Assembly (NCBI RefSeq): GCF_900094555.1
Contig: NZ_FMAC01000008.1
Location: 233,701 to 297,700 of the forward strand
Direction of reading: 5' to 3'
DNA from: Martinezella hainanensis
Lineage (GTDB): Bacteria > Pseudomonadota > Alphaproteobacteria > Rhizobiales > Rhizobiaceae
Length of the DNA stretch: 64,000 bases
Numbering within the stretch: the first letter of the stretch is position 1; each line of letters opens with the position of its first letter. The position numbers were made by a program, and so were the translations under genes. This document shows positions 17,632-25,753 of this stretch, in pieces. The notes under the pieces are model-generated. The model did no database searches, was not told the DNA's origin, and saw only the letters and a list, made by a program, of their open reading frames with translations.

Positions 17632-18048
17632 TTGACCAATGCGACACTCGCAGGCGTCCTTGAAACCGCACTCTATGCGGACGATCTCGATGCGGCCGAG
17701 GCCTTCTATGGTGGCGTACTCGGACTGCGGAAGATTTCGCGGGGCGGCAATCGCCACGTCTTTTATCGTTGCGGGCCGGGCGTGCTCTTGATCTTCAACA
17801 GCGGGGAAACGGTGAAGCCGCACGAACCGGGTGCCCTGCCCGTGCCGCCGCATGGCACGAAGGGGCATGGTCACGTGTGCTTCCGCGTCGATGGCAACGA
17901 GATCGAGGCCATGGCGCAGAAGCTGAAGGCTGCCGGTGTCGATATCGAAGCCGATTTTCACTGGCCGAATGGCGGCCGATCGATCTATTTCCGCGATCCG
18001 GCCGGCAACAGCCTGGAATGTGCCGAGCCCCGCATCTGGGGCCTTTGA
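17632..18048 (+). CDS. VOC-family (glyoxalase/bleomycin-resistance fold) protein
   Basis: 138 residues from a TTG at 17632, preceded by GAGGGG that belongs to a REP-like repeat. Metal-ligand positions of the VOC fold are visible: LETALYADDLDAAEAFYGGV at the start, GHGHVCFRVDG in the middle and a FRDPAGNSLECAEPRIW end, the usual C-terminal Glu strand. Such proteins are metal-dependent lyases, isomerases or dioxygenases, or bind drugs; the substrate is unknown. It ends 11 bp before rdgB. Confidence 0.85.
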   Translation: MTNATLAGVLETALYADDLDAAEAFYGGVLGLRKISRGGNRHVFYRCGPGVLLIFNSGETVKPHEPGALPVPPHGTKGHGHVCFRVDGNEIEAMAQKLKAAGVDIEADFHWPNGGRSIYFRDPAGNSLECAEPRIWGL

Positions 18049-18059
18049 CAGGACAAGAC

Positions 18060-18704
18060 ATGCGCAAGCTCGATACCAAGACCATCGTCGTTGCCAGCCA
18101 CAATGCCGGCAAGATCCAGGAAATTCGCGATCTCATCGGCCCTCTCGGCTTTGCCGCCAAGTCCGCTGCCGATCTCAACTTCATCGAGCCGGACGAGACG
18201 GGCACGACTTTCGAGGAAAATGCGACGATCAAGGCGCTTGCCTCTGCGAATGCTTCCGGCCTGCCGGCGCTCTCGGACGATTCCGGCCTGGTGATCGATG
18301 CGCTTGGCGGCGATCCCGGCGTCTATACCGCCAACTGGGCCGAAACGGCTGATGGCACGCGCGACTTCGCCATGGCAATGCAGAAGGTTGAGACCGCGCT
18401 TGAGAAGGCTGGCGCCGCCTCACCGGAGAGCCGCACGGCCCGCTTCGTCAGCGTACTCTGCCTTGCCTGGCCGGATGGACATACCGAGCTTTTCCGCGGC
18501 GAAGTCGAAGGCACCGTCGTCTGGCCGCCGCGCGGCACCCAGGGCTTCGGCTACGATCCGGTCTTCCAGCCGCAGGGATACGAGACCACGTTCGGCGAAA
18601 TGAGCGCCGAGCAGAAGCATGGCTGGAAGCCGGGCGATGAGCAGGCGCTCTCGCATCGTGCCCGCGCCTTCAAGATCTTTGTCGAAACCTGCCTGGAGGC
18701 GTAA
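18060..18704 (+). CDS. rdgB: RdgB/HAM1 non-canonical purine NTP pyrophosphatase
   Basis: 214 residues from the ATG at 18060; a longer open frame exists upstream but lies inside the VOC gene. Family motifs are complete: VVASHNAGKIQEI (SHNxGK), ETGTTFEENATIKA, SDDSGLVIDALGGDPG and GFGYDPVFQP, ending SHRARAF. The enzyme hydrolyses XTP and dITP and keeps them out of DNA. It is followed after 9 bp by hemW. Confidence 0.96.
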   Translation: MRKLDTKTIVVASHNAGKIQEIRDLIGPLGFAAKSAADLNFIEPDETGTTFEENATIKALASANASGLPALSDDSGLVIDALGGDPGVYTANWAETADGTRDFAMAMQKVETALEKAGAASPESRTARFVSVLCLAWPDGHTELFRGEVEGTVVWPPRGTQGFGYDPVFQPQGYETTFGEMSAEQKHGWKPGDEQALSHRARAFKIFVETCLEA

Positions 18705-18713
18705 GCTTAGTTC

Positions 18714-19916
18714 GTGGAAATCGTGGATACCGAGGATCTGATGCGCGGAGCGCAATTGCTGCCCGATACCGGCGAACCCGGTTTCGGCATCTATGTGCAT
18801 TGGCCTTTTTGCGCAGCAAAGTGTCCTTACTGCGATTTCAATAGCCACGTCCGGCATCAGCCTGTCGATCAGGAACGTTTTGCCGCCGCCTTTCTGAAGG
18901 AAATGGCGACGATGCGGATGATCAGCGGCCCGAAGACGGTGACCAGCGTCTTCCTCGGCGGCGGCACGCCTTCGCTGATGAAGCCCGAGACGGTTGGCGC
19001 CGTGCTCGATGGTATTGCCAGGACCTGGCATATGCCTGACGGCATCGAAATCACCATGGAGGCCAATCCCTCCAGCGTCGAGGCGGAACGCTTTCGCGGC
19101 TATCGCGCGGCTGGGGTCAACCGCGTCTCGATGGGCGTGCAGGCGCTGAACGACCGCGACCTGAAGTTCCTCGGCCGCCTGCACGATGTCGCCGATGCGC
19201 TGAAGGCGATCAGGCTGGCGCGCGAAATCTTTCCGCGCATGTCCTTCGATCTCATCTATGCCCGGCCGAACCAGACGGTCGAGGAATGGGAGCGCGAGCT
19301 GAAGGAGGCGATCTCCTATGCGGTCGATCATCTCTCGCTCTATCAATTGACCATCGAGGAAGGCACGCCTTTCTACGGCCTGCACAAGGCCGGCAAGCTG
19401 ATCGTGCCCGACGGCGACCAGTCGGCGCTGCTCTATGAAGCGACACAGGAGATTACCGAGCGCGAGGGCATGCCGGCCTACGAGGTTTCCAACCACGCCC
19501 GTCCCGGCGCCGAAAGCCGTCATAACCTCACCTACTGGCGTTACGGCGACTATGCCGGCATCGGCCCCGGCGCGCATGGCCGCCTGACCCGTGGCCCCCA
19601 GAAGCTTGCGACCGCCACCGAGCGCAAGCCGGAGAGCTGGCTCGAGATGGTCGAGCGCGACGGCCACGGCATGGTCGACCAGGAAATGCTTGGGTTCGAT
19701 GAGCAGGCCGACGAATTGCTACTGATGGGACTGCGGCTGCGCGAAGGCGTCGATCTCGCCCGCTGGCAGCAGCTTTCCGGCCGTGACCCTGATCCGCAGC
19801 GCGAGGCATTTTTACTGGAACACGGTTTCATAGAGCGGATCGGCAATTCCCGCCTGCGCTGCACGCCGGCGGGAATGCTGGTTCTCGATTCGGTCGTCGC
19901 CGATCTCGCCTGTTAA
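18714..19916 (+). CDS. hemW: HemW, radical SAM heme chaperone
   Basis: 400 residues from GTG at 18714, with other possible starts a few codons on. The radical-SAM cluster motif is C33-AAK-C37-PY-C40 followed by Phe, as in HemW (formerly annotated as coproporphyrinogen III oxidase-like). GGGTPSL binds SAM, and the C-terminal HemN domain includes EGTPFYG and YEVSNHARPG. HemW binds heme and hands it to respiratory proteins rather than oxidising coproporphyrinogen. It is the last gene of the rph-rdgB-hemW run. Confidence 0.94.
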   Translation: MEIVDTEDLMRGAQLLPDTGEPGFGIYVHWPFCAAKCPYCDFNSHVRHQPVDQERFAAAFLKEMATMRMISGPKTVTSVFLGGGTPSLMKPETVGAVLDGIARTWHMPDGIEITMEANPSSVEAERFRGYRAAGVNRVSMGVQALNDRDLKFLGRLHDVADALKAIRLAREIFPRMSFDLIYARPNQTVEEWERELKEAISYAVDHLSLYQLTIEEGTPFYGLHKAGKLIVPDGDQSALLYEATQEITEREGMPAYEVSNHARPGAESRHNLTYWRYGDYAGIGPGAHGRLTRGPQKLATATERKPESWLEMVERDGHGMVDQEMLGFDEQADELLLMGLRLREGVDLARWQQLSGRDPDPQREAFLLEHGFIERIGNSRLRCTPAGMLVLDSVVADLAC

Positions 19917-19917
19917 T

Positions 19918-20010
19918 CCCCTCACCCTTGAGGGTGTCTCAGCTCTGACCGAGATCACCCCACCCTGGCACTACGTGCCGACCCTCCTTCTCAAGGGGAG
20001 GGTGAAGAGG
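19918..20010. repeat. REP-like palindromic element, copy 3, overlapping a gene end
   Basis: CCCCTCACCCTTGAGGGTG starts the element and ACCCTCC (19981-19987) pairs with GGAGGGT (19997-20003); a GGCAC-TAC-GTGCC hairpin lies between. It follows hemW and runs into the last codons of the DMT gene on the other strand, supplying that protein's C-terminal tail and stop codon. Confidence 0.7.
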
Positions 20011-20894
20011 CGTCCGTCGATTGCCGCAAGGCCGACCGCGATCAGCGCCATGCCGATGAAATGCTTCGGCTGCAGGCTCTCGCCAAGGATGAGCGCACCC
20101 AGCAGGATCGCGCTGACGGGGATGAGGAAGGTCACCAGCATCAGGTTGGTGGCGCCGGCCGTCGCAAGGATGCGGAAAAACAGCACATAGGCGACAGCGG
20201 TCGACAGGATTGCCAGGCCGGCGAGCGCCAGCCAGGTCTCGGTCGACGGCATTGCCAGCGTCCAGGGGCGATCCGCGAAGAGCGCGATCGGCAGCAGCAG
20301 AATGGCCGAGCCGGTGACCTGACCGGCGGCAGGAATGATCGGTGCGAGCCCCATGCGGCGGAAACGCCGACCGAATATGCCGGCCAGCGAATAGCTGAAA
20401 GCGGCGCCCAGCACGGCAAGCTGTGCCAGCACGTTCGAACCGAGGCTTGCGAGCACCGATGGGCCGATCATCAGGGCCACGCCGGCAAAGCCGACGATGA
20501 CGCCGATCAGGCGATTGCCTGTCATCTTCTCATCCTCGGTCAGGAAGTGGGCCACGACGACGGCAAAGAGCGGCGTGGTGGCGTTGAGGATCGAGGCGAG
20601 CCCACTCGCGATATGCGTCTGCCCCCAGACGATCAGCAGGAACGGAATGACATTGTTGAGGAAGCCCATGCCGAAGAAGGCGAGCCAGGTCTGACGATCT
20701 TTCGGCATGGCGTGCCCCGTTGCACGCACGATGACATGCAGCGCAATGGCGGCGATCGCGACACGCGCGGTGACGATGGTGAAGGGCGGAAGCTCGCGCA
20801 CCAGAATGCCGTTGAACAAGAAGGAGCCGCCCCAAAGAATGGACAGAGCGACCAGCATGCCCCACTCGACTGCGCCCATGGATTTCTGTGACAT
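19971..20894 (-). CDS. EamA/DMT superfamily metabolite exporter
   Basis: 307 residues with about ten transmembrane helices, arranged as two EamA repeats (about 10-145 and 158-295). Family features are LSILWGGSFLFNGILV at the first helix, FLNNVIPFLLIVWGQTHI at the end of helix 3-4, and the second repeat's MLVTFLIPVSAILLGAL with GESLQPKHFIG. Members export amino acids, nucleosides or drugs. The gene is divergent from a LysR regulator, which probably controls it. Its last ~10 residues (TLPLRRRVGT) are encoded within a REP-like repeat. Confidence 0.9.
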   Translation of the reverse strand: MSQKSMGAVEWGMLVALSILWGGSFLFNGILVRELPPFTIVTARVAIAAIALHVIVRATGHAMPKDRQTWLAFFGMGFLNNVIPFLLIVWGQTHIASGLASILNATTPLFAVVVAHFLTEDEKMTGNRLIGVIVGFAGVALMIGPSVLASLGSNVLAQLAVLGAAFSYSLAGIFGRRFRRMGLAPIIPAAGQVTGSAILLLPIALFADRPWTLAMPSTETWLALAGLAILSTAVAYVLFFRILATAGATNLMLVTFLIPVSAILLGALILGESLQPKHFIGMALIAVGLAAIDGRLFTLPLRRRVGT

Positions 20895-21050
20895 GAGACC
20901 ATCTCCAGCATCTTACTGATTGAGTTTTACTTACTTACTGCTTTGCCTGACATCATTGCCAACCATCAGAATTGTTGCAATAATCTCGCGATATCGAGGC
21001 TCTGACAAACGAGTCTTTTTCGAACAATGATTTAGTCGAACTCAATCATC

Positions 21051-21947
21051 ATGGATCAACTGCCATCCCTTTCGGCGCTGCGCGCCTTCGAAGCCTCCGC
21101 CCGGCACCTGAGCATGACGCTTGCCGCAAACGAGCTGCATGTGACGCCGGGTGCCATCAGCCTGCAGATCCGCGACCTCGAAAGCGCGCTCGGCGTGCGG
21201 CTTTTCGAGCGCCGGGCACGCAGCCTCGCCTTAACGACTAATGGAGCCGAATATTTCGCAACGATGCGGACGGCTTTCCGGCTCATCCGAGAGGCAACGG
21301 CAGCTCTCGCAATGCGCTCCAAGGATACAGTGCTGACCCTTACCTGCACCGCCGGCTTTGCCACACATTGGCTGGTGCCGCGGCTGCGACGCTTCGAGGA
21401 GGCGCATCCCGATATCGATCTGCGCATCAGCGCTTCCTACCGCATCATGGACTTCCACCGAGATGGGATCGACATCGCCATTCGTCACGGCCTCGGCGGC
21501 TACGAGGGATTGGCAAGCGAGAGATTCCTCGATGACGAATATGTTCCGGTCTGTACGCCGGAGATGGCGGCGGCACTCGGCCCCTCCCCTGCGGTCGACG
21601 ATCTCGCCACACTGACGTTGATCCACGATGTCTATCGGCGCGACTGGGAGCTCTGGCTGCAGGCCGTCGGGGCAACGCGGGTGGATGCCATGCATGGGCC
21701 GGTCTTCACGGACGGCATGGGCGCCTACCACGCCATGAAAGCAGGGCTCGGCATCGCCTTGATGCGCCGGTCCTTCGTGGAGCAGGAACTGGCGGAAGGC
21801 ACGCTCGTTGCGCCCTTCCCGACCGGATTTGCGAGCGCACTCGCCTATCATCTCGTCTATCAGCCGGGTGCGCTGGAAAGGCCGGCAATCGCGGCGCTGC
21901 GGGCCTGGCTGTTTTCCGAGGTCTCGCGCACGACGCCGCCGGCGTAG
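21051..21947 (+). CDS. LysR-family transcriptional regulator (GcvA type)
   Basis: 298 residues. The N-terminal winged helix reads LPSLSALRAFEASARHLSMT, with the recognition helix in LHVTPGAISLQIRDLESALG. The effector domain (about 90-295) has the periplasmic-binding-protein fold typical of the GcvA subgroup (LTCTAGFATHWLVPRLRRFE). It is transcribed away from the DMT exporter gene, which it probably regulates from the 156 bp in between. Confidence 0.92.
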   Translation: MDQLPSLSALRAFEASARHLSMTLAANELHVTPGAISLQIRDLESALGVRLFERRARSLALTTNGAEYFATMRTAFRLIREATAALAMRSKDTVLTLTCTAGFATHWLVPRLRRFEEAHPDIDLRISASYRIMDFHRDGIDIAIRHGLGGYEGLASERFLDDEYVPVCTPEMAAALGPSPAVDDLATLTLIHDVYRRDWELWLQAVGATRVDAMHGPVFTDGMGAYHAMKAGLGIALMRRSFVEQELAEGTLVAPFPTGFASALAYHLVYQPGALERPAIAALRAWLFSEVSRTTPPA

Positions 21948-21981
21948 CCGTGCTTTCGTTCCGGCTATCATCCCAAAAGAA

Positions 21982-22005
21982 ACGGCCGGCGATCAAGCCG
22001 GCCGT
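21982..22005 (-). terminator. Rho-independent terminator of dnaA
   Basis: Nine-base-pair arms ACGGCCGGC (21982-21990) and GCCGGCCGT (21997-22005) flank a GATCAA loop. On the minus strand the hairpin is followed by TTCTTTTGGG. It lies 30 bp beyond the dnaA stop and between it and the end of the LysR gene. Confidence 0.8.
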
Positions 22006-22034
22006 AGACTGTATAGTGAAGCCGATCGCTCGGC

Positions 22035-23585
22035 TTATTCGTTGATGAGGCGCTTCAGCAGCTCGATCTCATGCGACAGCTTGCTATCGCCGGAAATCAG
22101 TTCCTCGATCTTGCGCACCGCATGCAGCACGGTCGTGTGATCGCGACCACCGAAGCGACGGCCGATCTCCGGGAAGGAGCGCGGCGTGAGCGTCTTCGAC
22201 AGATACATGGCGATCTGGCGCGGCTTGACGATGACGCGCGTGCGGCGGTTCGAGACCAGCTCCTGGCGCGAGACATTGTAGTGACGTGCGACGATGCGCT
22301 GGATGTCCTCGATGCGGACACGGCGCGGTTCGCCGGAACCAACCAGATGCGCAAGCAGCTCGTCGACACGCTCAACCGTCAGGTTCGGCTCGAAGGAGCG
22401 ACGGAAGATGAGCTGGTTGAAGGCTCCCTCCAGCTCGCGGCCGCTGGCGGTCACATTGCGGGCGACATGCGAGAGGATCTCCGCCGGGATTTCCAGCGAC
22501 GGATCGTCCTGACGGGCAGCATCGAGGCGGCGCTTGAGGATCTCAAGGCGCATTTCATAGTCCGGTGCCTCGACTTCGATCGCCACGCCGCCCTGCAGGC
22601 GCGAACGCACGCGCGGGTCGAGCGATTCCAGCTCCCAGGGAGCGCGATCAGCAGCAACGACGACCTGCTTGGCGCTGTCGAGCAGCATGTTCAGGAGATG
22701 GCAGAACTCGTGCTGGATCATCTTGCCCTGCAGGAACTGCATGTCGTCGATGATGAGCAGGTCGATGTTGCGTAGCGAGTCCTTCAGCGTCAGCGCGTCA
22801 TTGTCGCGGATCGCGGTTGCGAAGCGCCACATGAAGTATTCCGCCGTCAGATAGACGACCCGCAGGCCGCGCGGGTTCTGCACGGCTGCATTGGCGATCG
22901 CCTGCAGCAGATGGGTCTTGCCGAGACCGACCGTTGCATGGACGAAGAGCGGGTTGAAGCGCACCGCGCCGGAGCCGGCTTCAGCGATAGTCTTAGCCGC
23001 TGCCAGGCTAACACGGTTCGAGCCGCCTTCGACGAAAGTATCGAAAGTGAAGCGGGAATCGAGCGGAGAGCCGAAAAGCGGCGCACCTGCCGTTGCGGGC
23101 CGCGCAGCCGCAGCTGCACCCACGGCCTGGGCAACGACCTGACCGGCTGGCTGAGCGACGGCGCGACGGATCGGAGCGACAGCCGCTTGATCCGGCACGG
23201 CCGGCTGCTCGTCGGCGCATGGCTTCGCGCCCTGCCGGGTCGCAGTGCGCACCAGAATTTCGACTTTGAGTATCTCGGCATCCTCAGCCTGGAACAGGCT
23301 GGTAATCAGGTCGAGATAGCGATTGTTGATCCATGACTTCAGAAAAGTCGTCGGGACCGTGAGACGAACGACGCTCTTCGATACCGAATGAAGCTTGAGC
23401 CGCGCAAACCAGCTGGCATAGACATCGGGTCCGACCTGAGCTTTCAAGCGCGCGCTGACGCGCTCGAACAAATTACTTTGCGCCACGTCACCCTTTTCCC
23501 CCGCCGCTTCTAAGCAAACCGCACCGAACGCCTGCGCATTGTCCCCATTTTCCAACGCACCCGTCGTCCTCGTATGTATCTGCAT
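22035..23585 (-). CDS. dnaA: Chromosomal replication initiator protein DnaA
   Basis: 516 residues from the ATG at 23585. Domain I is at about 38-110 (SNLFERVSARLKAQVGPDVY), followed by an Ala/Pro-rich linker to about 175 and the AAA+ domain with Walker A VGLGKTH (219-225) and Walker B LLIIDDMQF (Asp280/281). The C-terminal helix-turn-helix carries RQIAMYLSKTLTPRSFPEIG and the DnaA-box signature GGRDHTTVLHAV. Start choice is uncertain: a GTG at residue 34 (VAQSN) is also preceded by a Shine-Dalgarno-like AAGGGTG. The long upstream region holds clustered GANTC sites. Confidence 0.95.
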   Translation of the reverse strand: MQIHTRTTGALENGDNAQAFGAVCLEAAGEKGDVAQSNLFERVSARLKAQVGPDVYASWFARLKLHSVSKSVVRLTVPTTFLKSWINNRYLDLITSLFQAEDAEILKVEILVRTATRQGAKPCADEQPAVPDQAAVAPIRRAVAQPAGQVVAQAVGAAAAARPATAGAPLFGSPLDSRFTFDTFVEGGSNRVSLAAAKTIAEAGSGAVRFNPLFVHATVGLGKTHLLQAIANAAVQNPRGLRVVYLTAEYFMWRFATAIRDNDALTLKDSLRNIDLLIIDDMQFLQGKMIQHEFCHLLNMLLDSAKQVVVAADRAPWELESLDPRVRSRLQGGVAIEVEAPDYEMRLEILKRRLDAARQDDPSLEIPAEILSHVARNVTASGRELEGAFNQLIFRRSFEPNLTVERVDELLAHLVGSGEPRRVRIEDIQRIVARHYNVSRQELVSNRRTRVIVKPRQIAMYLSKTLTPRSFPEIGRRFGGRDHTTVLHAVRKIEELISGDSKLSHEIELLKRLINE

Positions 23586-24403
23586 ATAGTGCCGCCTTCC
23601 ACAGTCTCTTTATAGGGCGAGAGCACTTCACTGCCGCCCTTGGTTCTTCGCCATGGCATGACGGTCACGCTCGTTGTCTCAAGCTGCGCCGCATACCGGT
23701 TCATCAGCCACGCCCGGCCAGCGGGCTTTACAGAAGCACTGTGGCGAAAACCGCTCTTCAAAGCTGTTCTCGTCCCGGCGTCTGTAACCGGAGCATCAAT
23801 CGGCCCTCGTATTCCGACTGAATGCCCCGACGGCTGTCAATTTTTCTCCCCTCCCTGCAGCCACGCCAATAAATTGGGCCGCAAAGGACAGACAAGCTTC
23901 CTCGTTCCGCAAGCGCTGCCGCTTCCGGTTTTTACTCGTCAACTGTTTGAAAAAACGAAACTGAACTGCTCCGTTACAAGAGACAAAACCACCCACACCG
24001 TCCTAAGCGACGATGTTTGCCGAAGCTGTTTAAGGTGAGATCCGCGCCCCTTGTTGAAAAGCATTTAGGCAGGATCGAAGGCAGATATCAACGATGAATT
24101 TTACACAAAATTAAGAGGCAGCCATTGACTCGGGAGGTCATTTTTGACTGTCACAAGCCCTTCAAAAAAGAATCGCTGTTGAATCAAAGAGATTCCTGCC
24201 GAGCGCGATTCCCACAGCTTTCAAAAGAAAAAAAATAAAAAATCCCTTGACTCAGTTGTGAGCCGGCAATGCGTCATGCAGATCACCCAGCGCTGGGATA
24301 TCCTGCCGCAAGCCCTTGTTTCCAAAGGTATATTTCTGTCACGTCAATGACATGATCGGCCGGCCATTTTTGGCAATGCGGCATTTTTTTGGCCGAATCC
24401 AAA
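23586..24403. other. dnaA upstream control region (no gene seen)
   Basis: About 820 bp between dnaA and the rpsT terminator. An open frame at 23640-24038 on the plus strand has no recognisable protein character and lies antisense to the expected dnaA leader. The right half (24060-24250) is AT-rich, with an A-rich tract at 24222-24240, and carries six GANTC sites in 127 bp. No consensus DnaA box (TTATCCACA) was found. Rhizobial chromosome origins normally lie near hemE, not here. Confidence 0.6.
24127..24253. promoter_or_regulatory. Cluster of six GANTC (CcrM methylation) sites upstream of dnaA
   Basis: GANTC occurs at 24127, 24170, 24181, 24191, 24207 and 24249. The pair at 24181-24195 forms the inverted repeat GAATC-AAAGA-GATTC. 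GANTC is the target of the cell-cycle methyltransferase CcrM, and methylation of such sites controls dnaA transcription in Caulobacter. The function at this locus is inferred. Confidence 0.55.
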
Positions 24404-24427
24404 AAGCCCGGCGCGAGGGCCGGGCTT
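24404..24427 (-). terminator. Rho-independent terminator of rpsT
   Basis: AAGCCCGGC (24404-24412) pairs with GCCGGGCTT (24419-24427) around a GCGAGG loop. On the minus strand the stem ends in CTTTTTGG. It lies 30 bp after the rpsT stop codon. Confidence 0.8.
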
Positions 24428-24432
24428 AACTC

Positions 24433-24449
24433 TAACGATTAAATCGTTA
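24433..24449. repeat. 17-bp perfect palindrome between rpsT and its terminator
   Basis: TAACGATT and AATCGTTA flank a single central A. It lies between the rpsT stop codon and the terminator hairpin. It may extend the 3' structure of the mRNA or bind a protein. Confidence 0.5.
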
Positions 24450-24457
24450 ACGAAAGA

Positions 24458-24733
24458 TTATGCAGTCGGGGCCGAAAGAGCCTTCACACGCTTGGCAAGA
24501 CGCGAAACCTTGCGGGAAGCGGTGTTGGCGTGAAGCACGCCCTTGGTGGCTGCGCGAGCCAGCTCCGGCTGAGCAGCAACGAAAGCTGCCTTTGCGCGAT
24601 CTGCATCACCCGATGCGATGGCTTCTTCGACCTGGCGAACGAACGTGCGAACGCGCGAGCGACGAGCCTTGTTGACATCGGTGCGGCGGGCGATCTTGCG
24701 GGTCGCTTTTTTCGCCGAGGTAGTATTGGCCAT
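24458..24733 (-). CDS. rpsT: 30S ribosomal protein S20
   Basis: 91 residues from the ATG at 24733, close to the usual length; an upstream in-frame extension to 24883 is not S20-like. It begins MANTTSAKKATRKIARR and has the helical, Lys/Arg/Ala-rich S20 composition, with the conserved HANTASRKVSRLAKRV near the end. S20 binds 16S rRNA at the bottom of the 30S body. It is upstream of dnaA on the same strand, the usual rhizobial order, and has its own terminator. Confidence 0.96.
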   Translation of the reverse strand: MANTTSAKKATRKIARRTDVNKARRSRVRTFVRQVEEAIASGDADRAKAAFVAAQPELARAATKGVLHANTASRKVSRLAKRVKALSAPTA

Positions 24734-24926
24734 GTATGCCTCTCTTAGAATTCGAACAAAACTCCATCGTTGCAGCGCGGGCCCTGCGGCCACTTCATCC
24801 AGCAATGCGGGAGCAATTGCGGAAAACCAGAGCGGCTTTCCAAACTGTGGCGGGCATATAACCGGAATGAGCCGCGGCGTCAACGCGGATTCTCGCCAAA
24901 CCCGCGTAATTCCTCAATCCCGGCCC

Positions 24927-25700
24927 CTAGCGGTTCTTGAAGGACGGCTTGCGCTTCTCGACGAAGGCCGCCATGCCCTCCTTCTGATCCTCCGTGGCAA
25001 ACAGGCTATGGAACAGGCGGCGCTCGAACCGCAGTCCCTCCTCGAGCGTGGTTTCGAAAGCACGGTTGACCGCTTCCTTGGCCATCAGCACCGAAGGCCG
25101 CGACAGCGATGCGATCTTGGCGGCGGCGGCCAGCGCCTCGTCCAAGAGCTTGTCTGCCGGCACGACGCGCGCCACGAGACCTGCACGCTCCGCCTCTGCC
25201 GCATCCATCATCCGGCCGGTCAACACCAGATCCATCGCCTTCGCCTTGCCGACGGCACGTGTGAGTCGCTGGGAGCCGCCCATGCCGGGAATGACGCCGA
25301 GCGTAATTTCCGGCTGGCCGAATTTGGCGGTTTCCGAAGCGATGATGAAATCGCACATCATCGCCACTTCGCAGCCGCCGCCGAGCGCAAAGCCGCTGAC
25401 CGCCGCGATGACGGGCTTGCGGGCATTGGCGATCTCGGCCCAGCCGCTGAAGAGGTCATTCTTATAGGCGTCGACGAAATCGAGCGACTGCATTTCCTTG
25501 ATATCGGCGCCGGCGGCAAAGGCTTTTTCCGAACCGGTGAGCACGATCGCTCCGATGGCATCATCGAGATGAAAAGCGGCATAGGCCTGCTTCAGCTCCG
25601 AGAGGACGGTTGAGTTCAGCGCATTCAGCGCCTGCGGCCGATTGATCCTGACGAGACCGACGGCACCATGTGTTTCGACGATGAGGGTTTCGTAAGCCAC
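24927..25700 (-). CDS. Enoyl-CoA hydratase/isomerase family protein
   Basis: 257 residues, single crotonase domain. The oxyanion-hole segments are SEKAFAAGADIKEMQ and SGFALGGGCEVAMMCD, and the two glutamates used for hydration are expected in FGQPEITLGVIPGMGG and the preceding CEVAMM region. The C-terminal trimerisation helix ends MAAFVEKRKPSFKNR, a form typical of short-chain enoyl-CoA hydratase. It probably acts in fatty-acid or aromatic beta-oxidation. It lies next to mutM on the same strand. Confidence 0.93.
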   Translation of the reverse strand: MAYETLIVETHGAVGLVRINRPQALNALNSTVLSELKQAYAAFHLDDAIGAIVLTGSEKAFAAGADIKEMQSLDFVDAYKNDLFSGWAEIANARKPVIAAVSGFALGGGCEVAMMCDFIIASETAKFGQPEITLGVIPGMGGSQRLTRAVGKAKAMDLVLTGRMMDAAEAERAGLVARVVPADKLLDEALAAAAKIASLSRPSVLMAKEAVNRAFETTLEEGLRFERRLFHSLFATEDQKEGMAAFVEKRKPSFKNR

Positions 25701-25753
25701 TTCTCTCTCCCGTTAAATCAGCTTTGGCCCTTTAAAACAGCTTGGCCCTTCAA

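Noticed and set aside
23640..24038. 132-codon plus-strand frame upstream of dnaA
   Set aside because: No family resemblance, no ribosome binding site, and antisense to the expected dnaA leader.
23586..24457. Chromosomal replication origin next to dnaA
   Set aside because: No consensus DnaA boxes were found, and rhizobial origins are typically near hemE; GANTC clustering is better explained as promoter control.
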